From Rubricella sp038526735 (GTDB lineage Bacteria > Pseudomonadota > Alphaproteobacteria > Rhodobacterales > Rhodobacteraceae), in NCBI GenBank assembly GCA_038526735.1, contig JBCBGM010000044.1, positions 1-21,668 on the forward strand: 21,668 bases of DNA. The letters are read 5' to 3'. Made by a program: the position numbers and the translations under genes. The notes below the pieces were generated by a model that ran no database searches, was not told the origin of the DNA, and was given only the letters and a program-made list of their open reading frames with translations. This document shows positions 7,803 through 14,520 of this stretch, piece by piece; positions within the stretch are counted from its first letter, which is position 1, and the number at the start of each line of letters is the position of its first letter.

Positions 7803-8851
7803 GCGTGCTCGAGCGTCTCGGCATGCCCCTCGTAAGGCTCTTTGATCCGGAGCGGGCGCATGGGCTGGCGTTGATGGCGCTCAACAACGGGATGGTCGCG
7901 CAACCGGGGCCGATCACCTCGCCGCGGCTCACGACGGAGGTGGCGGGGCTGAGCCTGCCAAATCCGCTGGGGCTCGCGGCCGGGTTTGACAAAAACGCAG
8001 AAGCTGTGGACCCGCTCTTGATGTCGGGGTTGGGCTTTGTCGAGGTGGGCGCGGCGACGCCACTGCCGCAGCCGGGCAACCCAAAGCCGCGCCTCTTTCG
8101 CCTCACCGAGGATGCCGCGGCGATCAACCGGTTTGGGTTCAACAACCAGGGGATGGAGGCGATTGGGGCGCGGCTGGCGGAGCGGCGTCGCAAGGGCGTC
8201 GTCGGCATTAACCTTGGCGCGAACAAGACCTCGGAAAACCGCGCGGCGGACTTTGCCACGGTGCTCGCACATCTGGGCGAACATGTGGATTTTGCGACGG
8301 TGAACGTCTCCTCCCCCAACACCGAGCGGTTGCGGGATTTGCAGGGTGCAGACGCTTTGCGCGGTCTGTTGGAGGGTGTGCTCGAAGCGCGCGACGGTTT
8401 GCCGAACCGGTGCCGGGTGTTCCTGAAAATCGCACCTGATCTGACCGAGGATGATCTGGCCCAGATTGCCGAAGTGGCTGTGCAAACCGGTATCGACGGG
8501 ATCATCGCGACCAACACGACGCTGTCGCGGGATGGGTTGAAGAGTGCCCATGCTTCGGAGGTCGGCGGGCTCTCTGGCCAGCCGCTGTTTGAACGCTCCA
8601 CCGAAGTGCTGGCCTCGCTCTATCGCCTGACGGAAGGGCGGATGCCGCTCGTTGGCGTCGGCGGTGTCGGGACAGGCGCGCAGGCCTATGCGAAGCTGCG
8701 GGCCGGAGCCTCTGCGGTGCAGCTTTACACGGCGTTGGTGTATGGCGGGATGTCGTTGGTGGGGCAGATTTTGGCCGAGCTAGAGGCGCTGTTGGAGCGC
8801 GATGGGTTTGCGTCGGTGGAAGAGGCTGTGGGGGCGGATCACGCGGCTTAG
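7799..8851 (+). CDS. pyrD: Quinone-dependent dihydroorotate dehydrogenase (class 2)
   Basis: This 350-residue FMN enzyme oxidises dihydroorotate to orotate in pyrimidine synthesis and passes electrons to membrane quinone. Class 2 features are plain. An N-terminal amphipathic helix region (about 1-40, MSVLERLGMPLVRLFDPERAHGLAL) for membrane and quinone contact precedes the barrel. PLGLAAGFDKNAEA and PQPGNPKPRLFRL follow, with INRFGFNNQG after them. The active-site segment NVSSPNT (169-175) contains the catalytic Ser of class 2 enzymes. VGVGGVGTG and AGASAVQLYTALVYGG bind the FMN phosphate. It starts with GTG inside the DUF952 stop (4-bp overlap). The length and order match known PyrD proteins. 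Confidence 0.96.
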   Translation: MSVLERLGMPLVRLFDPERAHGLALMALNNGMVAQPGPITSPRLTTEVAGLSLPNPLGLAAGFDKNAEAVDPLLMSGLGFVEVGAATPLPQPGNPKPRLFRLTEDAAAINRFGFNNQGMEAIGARLAERRRKGVVGINLGANKTSENRAADFATVLAHLGEHVDFATVNVSSPNTERLRDLQGADALRGLLEGVLEARDGLPNRCRVFLKIAPDLTEDDLAQIAEVAVQTGIDGIIATNTTLSRDGLKSAHASEVGGLSGQPLFERSTEVLASLYRLTEGRMPLVGVGGVGTGAQAYAKLRAGASAVQLYTALVYGGMSLVGQILAELEALLERDGFASVEEAVGADHAA

Positions 8852-9212
8852 GCTGCGTGGGCGGGTTTCGCTTTCTGTTTGTGAGAGGTCCCGGATCAGG
8901 TCCGCGACGTCACTGAGCCGGAGGCGACCAGCCTCCGGTTACGCCCTCCCTCCCCACTGGGAAGGCGTATGGATGACGTATTTCGTTGCTCACAGCGAAT
9001 GCAGGTCGGAGAGATAAACTGAGCGACCCTCACGTCACGAAACGCCCACCCGAGGGAGGGCGTGGACCTCTGTTGCGACCGACCATCGAGGTCCCGGATC
9101 AGGTCCGGGATGAGCACTGCCCCCACCGCCTTGCGCAGATGTGACCACCTCGTGGCCATCCCGCGTCGCAGCGACGCTTGCCGCCTTTCGTCCTCCGCGC
9201 TACCACCATCCC
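8852..9212. other. 361-bp gene-free gap between pyrD and ccmC
   Basis: The left two thirds hold copy B of the 227-bp composite repeat (8885-9111). To its right a near-perfect palindrome GCGTCGC-A-GCGACGC sits at 9163-9177, 36 bases before the ccmC start. No ribosome-binding site for ccmC is evident and no promoter boxes could be assigned. Open frames here are repeat translations, not genes. Confidence 0.7.
8885..9111. repeat. 227-bp composite palindromic repeat, copy B
   Basis: The length, orientation and part order are the same as copy A (3574-3800). The end palindromes are at 8888-8908 (one arm mismatch) and 9091-9111. GGAGGC/GCCTCC is repeated, and the ACGCCCTCCCTC (8941-8952) and GAGGGAGGGCGT (9052-9063) arms form the long-range inverted repeat. 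The AT-richer core shares blocks such as AATGCAG and AGATAAACTG with copy A. The two copies differ at many positions, so the duplication is not recent or each arrived independently. Confidence 0.85.
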
Positions 9213-9941
9213 ATGTCGTTTTGGGAATACGCGAACCCGGTGCGCTTTAACCGGCTGGCGACCACGGTTTTGCCGTGGAGCGCGGGTATAACTGCGCTGT
9301 GCCTGAGCGTGGGCCTCATTTGGGGGTTTTTCTTTACGCCAGATGATTTTCGCCAAGGCTCAACAGTGAAGATCATCTATATTCACGTGCCCTCCGCCTT
9401 CATCGCGATCAATGCATGGTTGATGATGTTTGTGACCTCGCTCGTGTGGCTGATCCGCCGCCATCATGTCAGCGCCCTTGCCGCCCGCGCCGCCGCACCC
9501 ATCGGCGCCACAATGACAGTCATCGCGCTCTTTACCGGAGCGATCTGGGGCCAGCCGATGTGGGGCACGTGGTGGGAATGGGATCCGCGCCTGACCTCGT
9601 TCTTGGTGCTCTTTGTCTTTTACCTCGGCTATATGGCTTTGTGGGAGGCGGTCGAAGATCCTGACAAAGCCGCCGACCTCACCGCTGTCTTATGCATGGT
9701 GGGCTCGGTCTTTGCCCTGCTGTCGCGCTACGCCGTGTTTTTCTGGAACCAGGGCCTGCACCAGGGCGCATCGCTTTCGCTCGACGAAGAAACGAACGTA
9801 GCGGACGTCTTCTACTACCCGCTGCTTGTGTGCCTCGCGGGCTTTGTGATGCTGTTCGTCACGCTGGTCCTCCTGCGCACCCGCACGGAGATCAGAGCCC
9901 GCCGCGCGCTCGCGCTAATGCGCCGGATGGGGGAGGCGTGA
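9213..9941 (+). CDS. ccmC: Haem exporter protein CcmC
   Basis: This 242-residue membrane protein of System I cytochrome c maturation presents haem at the periplasmic face for attachment to CcmE. It has six hydrophobic segments. The tryptophan-rich WWD haem-handling motif WGQPMWGTWWEWDPRLTS spans 112-129. The two conserved flanking histidines, His58 (YIHVP) and His183 (GLHQG), are both present. The start at 9213 gives MSFWEYANPVRF, the standard alphaproteobacterial CcmC beginning; an in-frame GTG 72 bases upstream would add a non-conserved tail. No clear ribosome-binding site precedes it. The stop overlaps the ccmD start by one base (TGATG). Unusually, ccmA and ccmB are not upstream; pyrD and a repeat element are. 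Confidence 0.96.
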   Translation: MSFWEYANPVRFNRLATTVLPWSAGITALCLSVGLIWGFFFTPDDFRQGSTVKIIYIHVPSAFIAINAWLMMFVTSLVWLIRRHHVSALAARAAAPIGATMTVIALFTGAIWGQPMWGTWWEWDPRLTSFLVLFVFYLGYMALWEAVEDPDKAADLTAVLCMVGSVFALLSRYAVFFWNQGLHQGASLSLDEETNVADVFYYPLLVCLAGFVMLFVTLVLLRTRTEIRARRALALMRRMGEA

Positions 9942-10102
9942 TGCCTGATCTCGGCCCTTACAGCTTTTACGTGCTGACCTCCTACGGCGTCACGCTTGCG
10001 TTGATTTTTGGCTTGGTGATCTGGTCCTGGATGCGCTCTCAGCGCGTCGCAGCCCAGCTCAAAGAGCTCGAAGAGAAACGCCAAACAACTCAGACCACAT
10101 AA
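9941..10102 (+). CDS. ccmD: Haem exporter protein CcmD
   Basis: This 53-residue protein has one membrane segment (about 14-30, GVTLALIFGLVIWSW) preceded by the conserved Tyr-rich start PYSFYVLTSYG. A charged cytoplasmic tail, rich in Gln, Glu and Lys, follows. CcmD is needed to release holo-CcmE from the CcmABC complex. The size matches the small ORF that follows helC in Rhodobacter. It begins with an ATG inside the ccmC stop (TGATG). The usual next gene, ccmG, is absent: four bases after the stop comes a terminator belonging to the convergent gene. Confidence 0.92.
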   Translation: MPDLGPYSFYVLTSYGVTLALIFGLVIWSWMRSQRVAAQLKELEEKRQTTQTT

Positions 10103-10105
10103 AAA

Positions 10106-10130
10106 GACCGCCCCCAGGGTGGGAGCGGTC
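10106..10130 (-). terminator. Intrinsic terminator of the TAXI receptor gene
   Basis: GACCGC at 10106-10111 pairs with GCGGTC at 10125-10130, and inner C/G runs extend the stem. On the minus strand the stem is followed at once by TTTTT. It starts 18 bases beyond the stop of the gene at 10149-11135, as expected for a Rho-independent terminator. On the plus strand it could also end the ccmCD transcript, but the T-run there is poor. Confidence 0.85.
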
Positions 10131-10148
10131 AATGTCATTTAACCGAAA

Positions 10149-11135
10149 TTACATGCCGTGGATCTGGTCGCCCGGAATGGTCGCACCGGCGTTTTCGGTG
10201 AACCACTTCGCGGCACCCGGATGCCAGGGCAGCACGCCGGTGTTCTTGTCCCAGTTCGAGGGCAAGGTGGAGCGTGCCGCACGGTGGATCGCGACCATCC
10301 GCTCGTTGTCGGACATCACGACGTCCACAACCGCCTCAACAAAGCTTGCGGGCAGATCGCAGTTGGCAATCGCGAAGTTCCACATGGAGACCGAGCGCGC
10401 CGGTGCCTCAAGCGTGGTGTAGGTGTCAGCATCGATGTCGAACGCAGCCACCGGGAAGGCGCCCATGATCTGCTCTTGCTCTTCGGCGGTGAACTCAATG
10501 ATGTTCACGTCGGTTTGCACTTCGAGCTGAGACACCGCCGGCACCGGTACACCGGCTGCGAAGGCGATGACGTCCAAGAGGCCATCCTGAAGCTGACCGC
10601 CAAGGTCGGACCAGCCACCGTTGCGGCGGTCATACTCGACGCCAAGCTCAGTCATCATGCGCGGGAAGTAGGTGTCAGAGGTGGAGCCTGCCGGGCCAAA
10701 GCCGATGCGGGCGCCTGCTGGGATGTCAGAGATCGACTCAATGCCGGACGACGCGAGCGCGGTCACCGAGAACGGCGTCTGGTACATCGGGAACATCGCG
10801 CAGGCGTTGTCCATCGCGAGGCCAGGTGCGATCGGGTTGTTCCCAGAGCGCGACTCTGCGGCCGGGCCCATCGTGGTCATGCCAAAGGCAGCTTGGCCGG
10901 TGTGCACCAGCGCCATGTTCTGCATCGGGCCGCCGGTGACTTCGCCGCCGCCAGAAAGGCCCAGCTCATCGGCCACCAGGTTTGCCCAGCCGGAGCCGTA
11001 AGCAAAATAGGTGCCGCCCTGGGATGCCGTGCCCACGGTAAAGGACGATGGCCAGTCGGTGCGGTCTTGTGCAAATGCGGCGCCTGCCGACAGCGCCAGA
11101 ACAGCGGATGCCGTTGCGATGTGAGAGAGTTTCAT
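10149..11135 (-). CDS. TAXI family TRAP transporter solute-binding protein
   Basis: The 328-residue protein begins with a Sec signal peptide (Lys at 2, hydrophobic core to about residue 20, cleavage after AFA at about 22). The mature part shows the TAXI receptor pattern: FTVGTASQGGTYFAYGSGWANLVADE near the start, then GGPMQNMALVHTGQAAFGMTT. Next come DIPAGARIGFGPAGSTSD and ALASSGIESISDI, and near the end the PWHPGAAKWF region. Such receptors deliver organic acids, amino acids or similar solutes to a fused TRAP permease. The start at 11135 has a strong GGAGG site. No TRAP permease gene is in the window, so the partner must be elsewhere. A terminator follows the gene. The ligand is unknown. Confidence 0.92.
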   Translation of the reverse strand: MKLSHIATASAVLALSAGAAFAQDRTDWPSSFTVGTASQGGTYFAYGSGWANLVADELGLSGGGEVTGGPMQNMALVHTGQAAFGMTTMGPAAESRSGNNPIAPGLAMDNACAMFPMYQTPFSVTALASSGIESISDIPAGARIGFGPAGSTSDTYFPRMMTELGVEYDRRNGGWSDLGGQLQDGLLDVIAFAAGVPVPAVSQLEVQTDVNIIEFTAEEQEQIMGAFPVAAFDIDADTYTTLEAPARSVSMWNFAIANCDLPASFVEAVVDVVMSDNERMVAIHRAARSTLPSNWDKNTGVLPWHPGAAKWFTENAGATIPGDQIHGM

Positions 11136-11297
11136 GGGGTTACCTCCGAGTGAATTGGGGCGCATGGGGCCCAGGCGTTTCGGATTACGAAACTGTGGCG
11201 GACGGTATCTTTCCGCTCGGAGGGCGCAACCGGAAATCACTCCGTGGCGCGGAATGCAGGCGATTTGCGTTTTAAATCAATACTTAAACGGGCGGAT
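11136..11297 (-). promoter_or_regulatory. Leader region of the TAXI receptor gene with AT-rich island
   Basis: This 162-bp gap lies upstream of the receptor gene and downstream of the oxidoreductase gene. It holds GGAGG at about 11144-11148 and an AT-rich, imperfectly palindromic 21-bp patch (11269-11289) that stands out from the GC-rich surroundings. The patch could contain a promoter or operator; no boxes were confidently assigned. Confidence 0.35.
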
Positions 11298-12290
11298 TCA
11301 TGCCAAAGGCTGCACCGCGCCGGTCTCAGAGGCGCGGTAGACCGCCTCCACGATTTCCAGATTCGTGATGTACTCTAAAGCTGTGTTTTCAAAGGTCCCG
11401 TCGCCTTTGAGCGCGGTGAGCACATGGGCGTTAGTGGCGTGCACGCAGTCGCCTGCGAAGCCTCCGCCGGTGAACGCAGGCAGGATTTCAGTCTCGGTGA
11501 TTTGCTTGAACGGCCGGAGATGGACGGAGCCGTCTGTTTTCAGCCGAAGCGTTCCTGCGGTGCCTTCGAGCATAAAGGTGCCGAAGGTCAGGCGCGGGTT
11601 CTCGGCGCCGCTATCAAGGCAGCGGTCCCCGTCGAAGGTGGCCCGCAGGCCGTTGGCGTAGCGCAAGGTGAAGCGCCCCGCGTCTTCGCCCACGATGGCC
11701 GGGTTCATGCGTTGCAGGTCAGCGTCCACCGCTTCCGCTTCTCCGAACAGAAACCGGAATGTGTCGATCCAGTGCACGCCGGTCTCGTGGATCAAGAGCC
11801 GTGGCATCGTCTGAAAATAAGGCTGCCGGTCGAGATAGGCGATGGGCCCCTGGCCATCGCCGGTGCGAAAAGAGAAGGCGGCGCGGTGCAAATCTCCGAG
11901 CGTGCCTGCCTCCACCACCTCCTTGATCCGTCGATACCAGGGCTGAAAGCGGATGTTCTCGTGCACGATCAAAGAGACGCCCGCGACCTTGGCGTCTTTG
12001 GCCACATCACGCGCCTCTTCCAGCGAGGTGCAAAATGGCTTTTGACAGATGATCACGCGTGGCCGCGCCGCCAAAGCCCGCCGGATCAGGGTCGCATGGC
12101 TCGGCGGCGGAGTTGCGATGTCGATGATGTCGGGCGGGTCGGCGAAGAGCGCCTCAACAGGCACCGGCCGCCCGATGGCCGCGGCCTTCTCTTGATCCAG
12201 ATCGGCAACCACCAAATCGCAACCAAGCCGTGTCCACGCTTCCGCATGAAACGCCGCGAAATACCCGGCGCCGATCAGGCCAACGCGCAT
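11298..12290 (-). CDS. Gfo/Idh/MocA family oxidoreductase
   Basis: This 330-residue NAD(P)-dependent dehydrogenase belongs to a family acting mostly on sugars, inositols and their derivatives. The N-terminal Rossmann domain starts MRVGLIGAGYFAAFHAEAW, with GxGxxxxxH, followed by DIIDIATPPPSHATLI. The family's EKP motif appears as CQKPF at about 99-103, keeping the Lys but with Gln for Glu. The C-terminal domain has HETGVHWIDTFRFLFGE, where the His and Asp match the usual catalytic GxHxxD stretch. A TTG precedes the ATG; the ATG at 12290 is chosen because it overlaps the stop of the upstream dehydrogenase by one base (TGATG). The two genes are therefore coupled. Substrate unknown. Confidence 0.9.
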   Translation of the reverse strand: MRVGLIGAGYFAAFHAEAWTRLGCDLVVADLDQEKAAAIGRPVPVEALFADPPDIIDIATPPPSHATLIRRALAARPRVIICQKPFCTSLEEARDVAKDAKVAGVSLIVHENIRFQPWYRRIKEVVEAGTLGDLHRAAFSFRTGDGQGPIAYLDRQPYFQTMPRLLIHETGVHWIDTFRFLFGEAEAVDADLQRMNPAIVGEDAGRFTLRYANGLRATFDGDRCLDSGAENPRLTFGTFMLEGTAGTLRLKTDGSVHLRPFKQITETEILPAFTGGGFAGDCVHATNAHVLTALKGDGTFENTALEYITNLEIVEAVYRASETGAVQPLA

Positions 12291-13354
12291 CAAAGCGCCT
12301 CGTGGATCGCCGATGCTACGGCCATTGTTCCCGCCGTGCCACCGAGATCGCGGGTCAGCGGCGCGCCGCGTCGGACCACGCGATCTACTGCCCGCTCAAG
12401 CCGTCGGGCGGCGGTTGCGAGTTTCGGCAGGTCTTTCCGCTCTGCCAGCCAGTCCAGCATCATTGCCCCCGACAAGATCATCGCGATGGGGTTTGCGACG
12501 CCTTTGCCGGCGATATCGGGCGCTGTGCCGTGGCAGGGTTGGAAGACCGCGTGGTCGTCGCCGATATCCGCAGACGGGGCCATCCCTAGACCGCCCATCA
12601 AGCCAGCGCCGAGGTCAGACAGGATATCTCCGAACATGTTTTCCGTGACCATCACATCCCAGTCGCCGGGGCGCTGCACCATGTAGAGCGACATCGCATC
12701 GACATAGGCATGGTCGGCAGTCAGGTCGGGGTAGCGTGCGCCGACCTCGTCAAAGATTTCCCGAAACCAGGCAAAGGCGCGAAAGACGTTGGCCTTATCC
12801 ACACTCGTCACCCGCCCTGGCCCTTTGCCTTGAGTCTTACGCCGTGCTGCCAGCTTAAACGCAAACTCACAGAGACGCTCGGAGGTGTCGCGGGTGAGGC
12901 GCAGCGTCTCTTCGGCGTAATCCTCTGTCACCAGCCCCTTCTTCATCGTGTGAAAGAGACCTTCGGTGCTTTCGCGGATCAGCACGAAATCGACCGGGCC
13001 CGGGTTGGCCAGCGGGGTTGGCCCGTCTGGAATAATCCGCACCGGGCGCACGCCTGCATAGAGGTTGAAGATCATCCGCAGGTCGATCTGCGGGGTGATC
13101 TCGGTACCATCTGGATAGCGGATCGCGGGGTCGCCCGTGCAGGAGAGCAAAATCGCATCCGCCTTGCGCGCCGCCTCGACAGAGGCCTCTGGCAGCGCCT
13201 CCCCGGTTTTGGCGTAGTGGTTCGCTCCGGCGGGCAGGCTCTCGAACTTCAAAAACGCGTGGTTGCCCACGACCTCGCTCAGCAATTCGAGCGTTGGCGC
13301 AGTCACTTCCGGGCCAATTCCGTCCCCCTCAAACACTGCGATGTTCAAATTCAT
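12290..13354 (-). CDS. Isocitrate/isopropylmalate dehydrogenase family protein (LeuB/tartrate dehydrogenase-like)
   Basis: This 354-residue metal- and NAD-dependent beta-decarboxylating dehydrogenase belongs to a family that oxidises 2-hydroxy acids such as isopropylmalate, tartrate, malate or homoisocitrate. Family blocks are GDGIGPEV (10-17), LIRESTEGLF and TSVDKANVFRAFAWFREIFDEV. The metal-binding region contains VTENMFGDILSDLGAGLMGG and is followed by HGTAPDIAGKGVANPIAMILSGAMML. The residues after KANV differ from the ESS-LWRE stretch of true LeuB, so a tartrate- or other hydroxyacid-type substrate is more likely than isopropylmalate. The start at 13354 has GGAGG six bases upstream. It is the first gene of the minus-strand unit and is divergent from the ABM gene. 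Confidence 0.88.
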   Translation of the reverse strand: MNLNIAVFEGDGIGPEVTAPTLELLSEVVGNHAFLKFESLPAGANHYAKTGEALPEASVEAARKADAILLSCTGDPAIRYPDGTEITPQIDLRMIFNLYAGVRPVRIIPDGPTPLANPGPVDFVLIRESTEGLFHTMKKGLVTEDYAEETLRLTRDTSERLCEFAFKLAARRKTQGKGPGRVTSVDKANVFRAFAWFREIFDEVGARYPDLTADHAYVDAMSLYMVQRPGDWDVMVTENMFGDILSDLGAGLMGGLGMAPSADIGDDHAVFQPCHGTAPDIAGKGVANPIAMILSGAMMLDWLAERKDLPKLATAARRLERAVDRVVRRGAPLTRDLGGTAGTMAVASAIHEAL

Positions 13355-13415
13355 GGCGCCCTCCGGTTTTCTCCGCTTCTATGGGGCGAAAGAGACTTGG
13401 GGAAGGGAGGAGTCC
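13355..13415. promoter_or_regulatory. Short divergent control region
   Basis: Only 61 bp separate the dehydrogenase (leftward) from the ABM gene (rightward), so their promoters must overlap or lie within this segment. Ribosome-binding sites are visible for both: GGAGG on the minus strand at about 13361-13365 and GGAAGGGAGGAG at 13401-13412. No operator was recognised. Confidence 0.45.
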
Positions 13416-13715
13416 ATGCACGCCGTTTTGGTGCAGTTCGAAGTTGATGTGACGCGGCTGGAGGAGTTCATGCCGCTGATGGCTGCTAACGCCGATACCT
13501 CGCTGAAATCAGAGCCCGGTTGCCTGCGGTTCGACATCTGCACAGACCCCGCCCGCCCCGGCGACGTGATGCTTTATGAGCTGTACGAAGATGCGGAGGC
13601 CTTCGCCGCGCATCTTGGCTCAATACATTTCAAAACGTTTGATGCTGCTGTCGCGGATATGCTCAAAGGCAAACACGTGGAGCGTTACGACGTGGTTAGG
13701 CCCGCACATGGATGA
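13416..13715 (+). CDS. ABM-domain protein (antibiotic biosynthesis monooxygenase/YgiN-like)
   Basis: This 99-residue protein has the dimeric alpha-beta ferredoxin-like ABM fold. It starts MHAVLVQFEVDVTRLEEFMPLM, followed by EPGCLRFDICTDPARPGDVMLYELYEDAEAFAAHLGSIHF, with a His near the second helix as is typical. Relatives oxidise quinols or isomerise small signalling molecules (YgiN, LsrG types), and many have no known activity. The start at 13416 has a strong GGAAGGGAGGAG site, and longer frames upstream overlap the divergent dehydrogenase. Its end overlaps the lactonase-like gene by eight bases, which points to a shared operon. Confidence 0.85.
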   Translation: MHAVLVQFEVDVTRLEEFMPLMAANADTSLKSEPGCLRFDICTDPARPGDVMLYELYEDAEAFAAHLGSIHFKTFDAAVADMLKGKHVERYDVVRPAHG

Positions 13716-14520
13716 GCTTTGGGAGGTTCGCGCGGTCAAATACGCCGAGCGCAACACGCGCACGCGTGCGGACAGTTTTATCTTTGACGACGACCACGCC
13801 TCGCCCCATCCGATGGATTACTTCGTTTGGGTGCTGACCAACGGGCCCCGCACGATTGTGGTCGACACGGGATATGACGCGGATGAGGCCGCGCGGCGCG
13901 ATCGGCCTATTCTGCGCGACCCGGCCAAAGCGCTGGAGGATGTGGGCATTCGGGCTGAGGCCGTGGAGGAGGTGATCATCACCCACCTCCACTACGACCA
14001 TGCCGGCGGGCTGCACCGTTTCCCCAACGCCAAGTTCCACCTGCAAACGTCTGAAATGGCCTATGCGACCGGCCCCTGCATGTGCCACGGCACCCTGCAA
14101 CTGCCCTACACCGCCGACCATATCTGCGAGATGGTGCAGAACGTGTACTCAGGCCGGGTGATTTTCCATGACGGCGACGGCGCGGTCGCGCCCGGTATCA
14201 CCCTGCACCGGATCGGAGGGCACGCGCGGGGGCTGATGGCGGTGCGGGTGAAAACGCAGGCCGGGTGGCTGTGCCTTGCGTCGGATGCGACGCATTACTA
14301 CGAAAATGTGCTGCTCGGAAAACCCTTCCCCATCGTTGTTGACCTGCAGGACATGCTCGACGGGTTCAACACGCTCAGGCAACTCGCGAGCGAGCCTTCG
14401 TTGATCGTGCCGGGGCATGACCCGCTGGTGCGCCGCGCCTTCCCGCAGGCCGAATGCCCCCATGCCTGGCGGCTCGATCTTGGCCCGGCGGTGGGATTTG
14501 ACTTTACCCAAGCGCCATGA
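13708..14520 (+). CDS. MBL-fold hydrolase, N-acyl homoserine lactonase family
   Basis: This 270-residue metallo-beta-lactamase-fold enzyme belongs to the AhlM/AttM-type lactonase group. The zinc ligands are complete: His93, His95, Asp97 and His98 (THLHYDHAGG), His172 (GGHARG), Asp193 (ASDATHYY) and His237 (VPGHDP). Members open acyl-homoserine lactones, gamma-butyrolactone or other lactones. Which substrate applies cannot be read from sequence. The ATG at 13708 lies within the end of the ABM gene and begins the conserved DELWEVRAVKYAERNTRTRADSF region; upstream sequence in this frame is out-of-frame ABM coding. The stop overlaps the next gene by four bases (ATGA). The divergent oxidoreductases suggest a lactone from sugar or hydroxyacid oxidation as an alternative to quorum quenching. 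Confidence 0.9.
   Translation: MDELWEVRAVKYAERNTRTRADSFIFDDDHASPHPMDYFVWVLTNGPRTIVVDTGYDADEAARRDRPILRDPAKALEDVGIRAEAVEEVIITHLHYDHAGGLHRFPNAKFHLQTSEMAYATGPCMCHGTLQLPYTADHICEMVQNVYSGRVIFHDGDGAVAPGITLHRIGGHARGLMAVRVKTQAGWLCLASDATHYYENVLLGKPFPIVVDLQDMLDGFNTLRQLASEPSLIVPGHDPLVRRAFPQAECPHAWRLDLGPAVGFDFTQAP

Noticed and set aside
10158..11153. 331-codon plus-strand open frame opposite the TAXI receptor gene
   Set aside because: It is antisense to a gene with signal peptide, family motifs and terminator; its product is unrecognisable and rich in His, Arg and Gly.
11985..11999. CQKPF instead of EKP in the Gfo/Idh/MocA protein as a defect
   Set aside because: The essential Lys is kept, and Gln at the first position is, as far as I recall, a tolerated variant in this family; not strong enough for a finding.
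11424..12686. 420-codon plus-strand open frame across the oxidoreductase and dehydrogenase genes
   Set aside because: It is a GC-rich antisense frame. The minus-strand genes have family motifs, ribosome-binding sites and coupled starts.
12290..13354. Naming the dehydrogenase leuB
   Set aside because: leuB is normally next to leuCD, and the substrate-recognition stretch after KANV differs from true isopropylmalate dehydrogenases.
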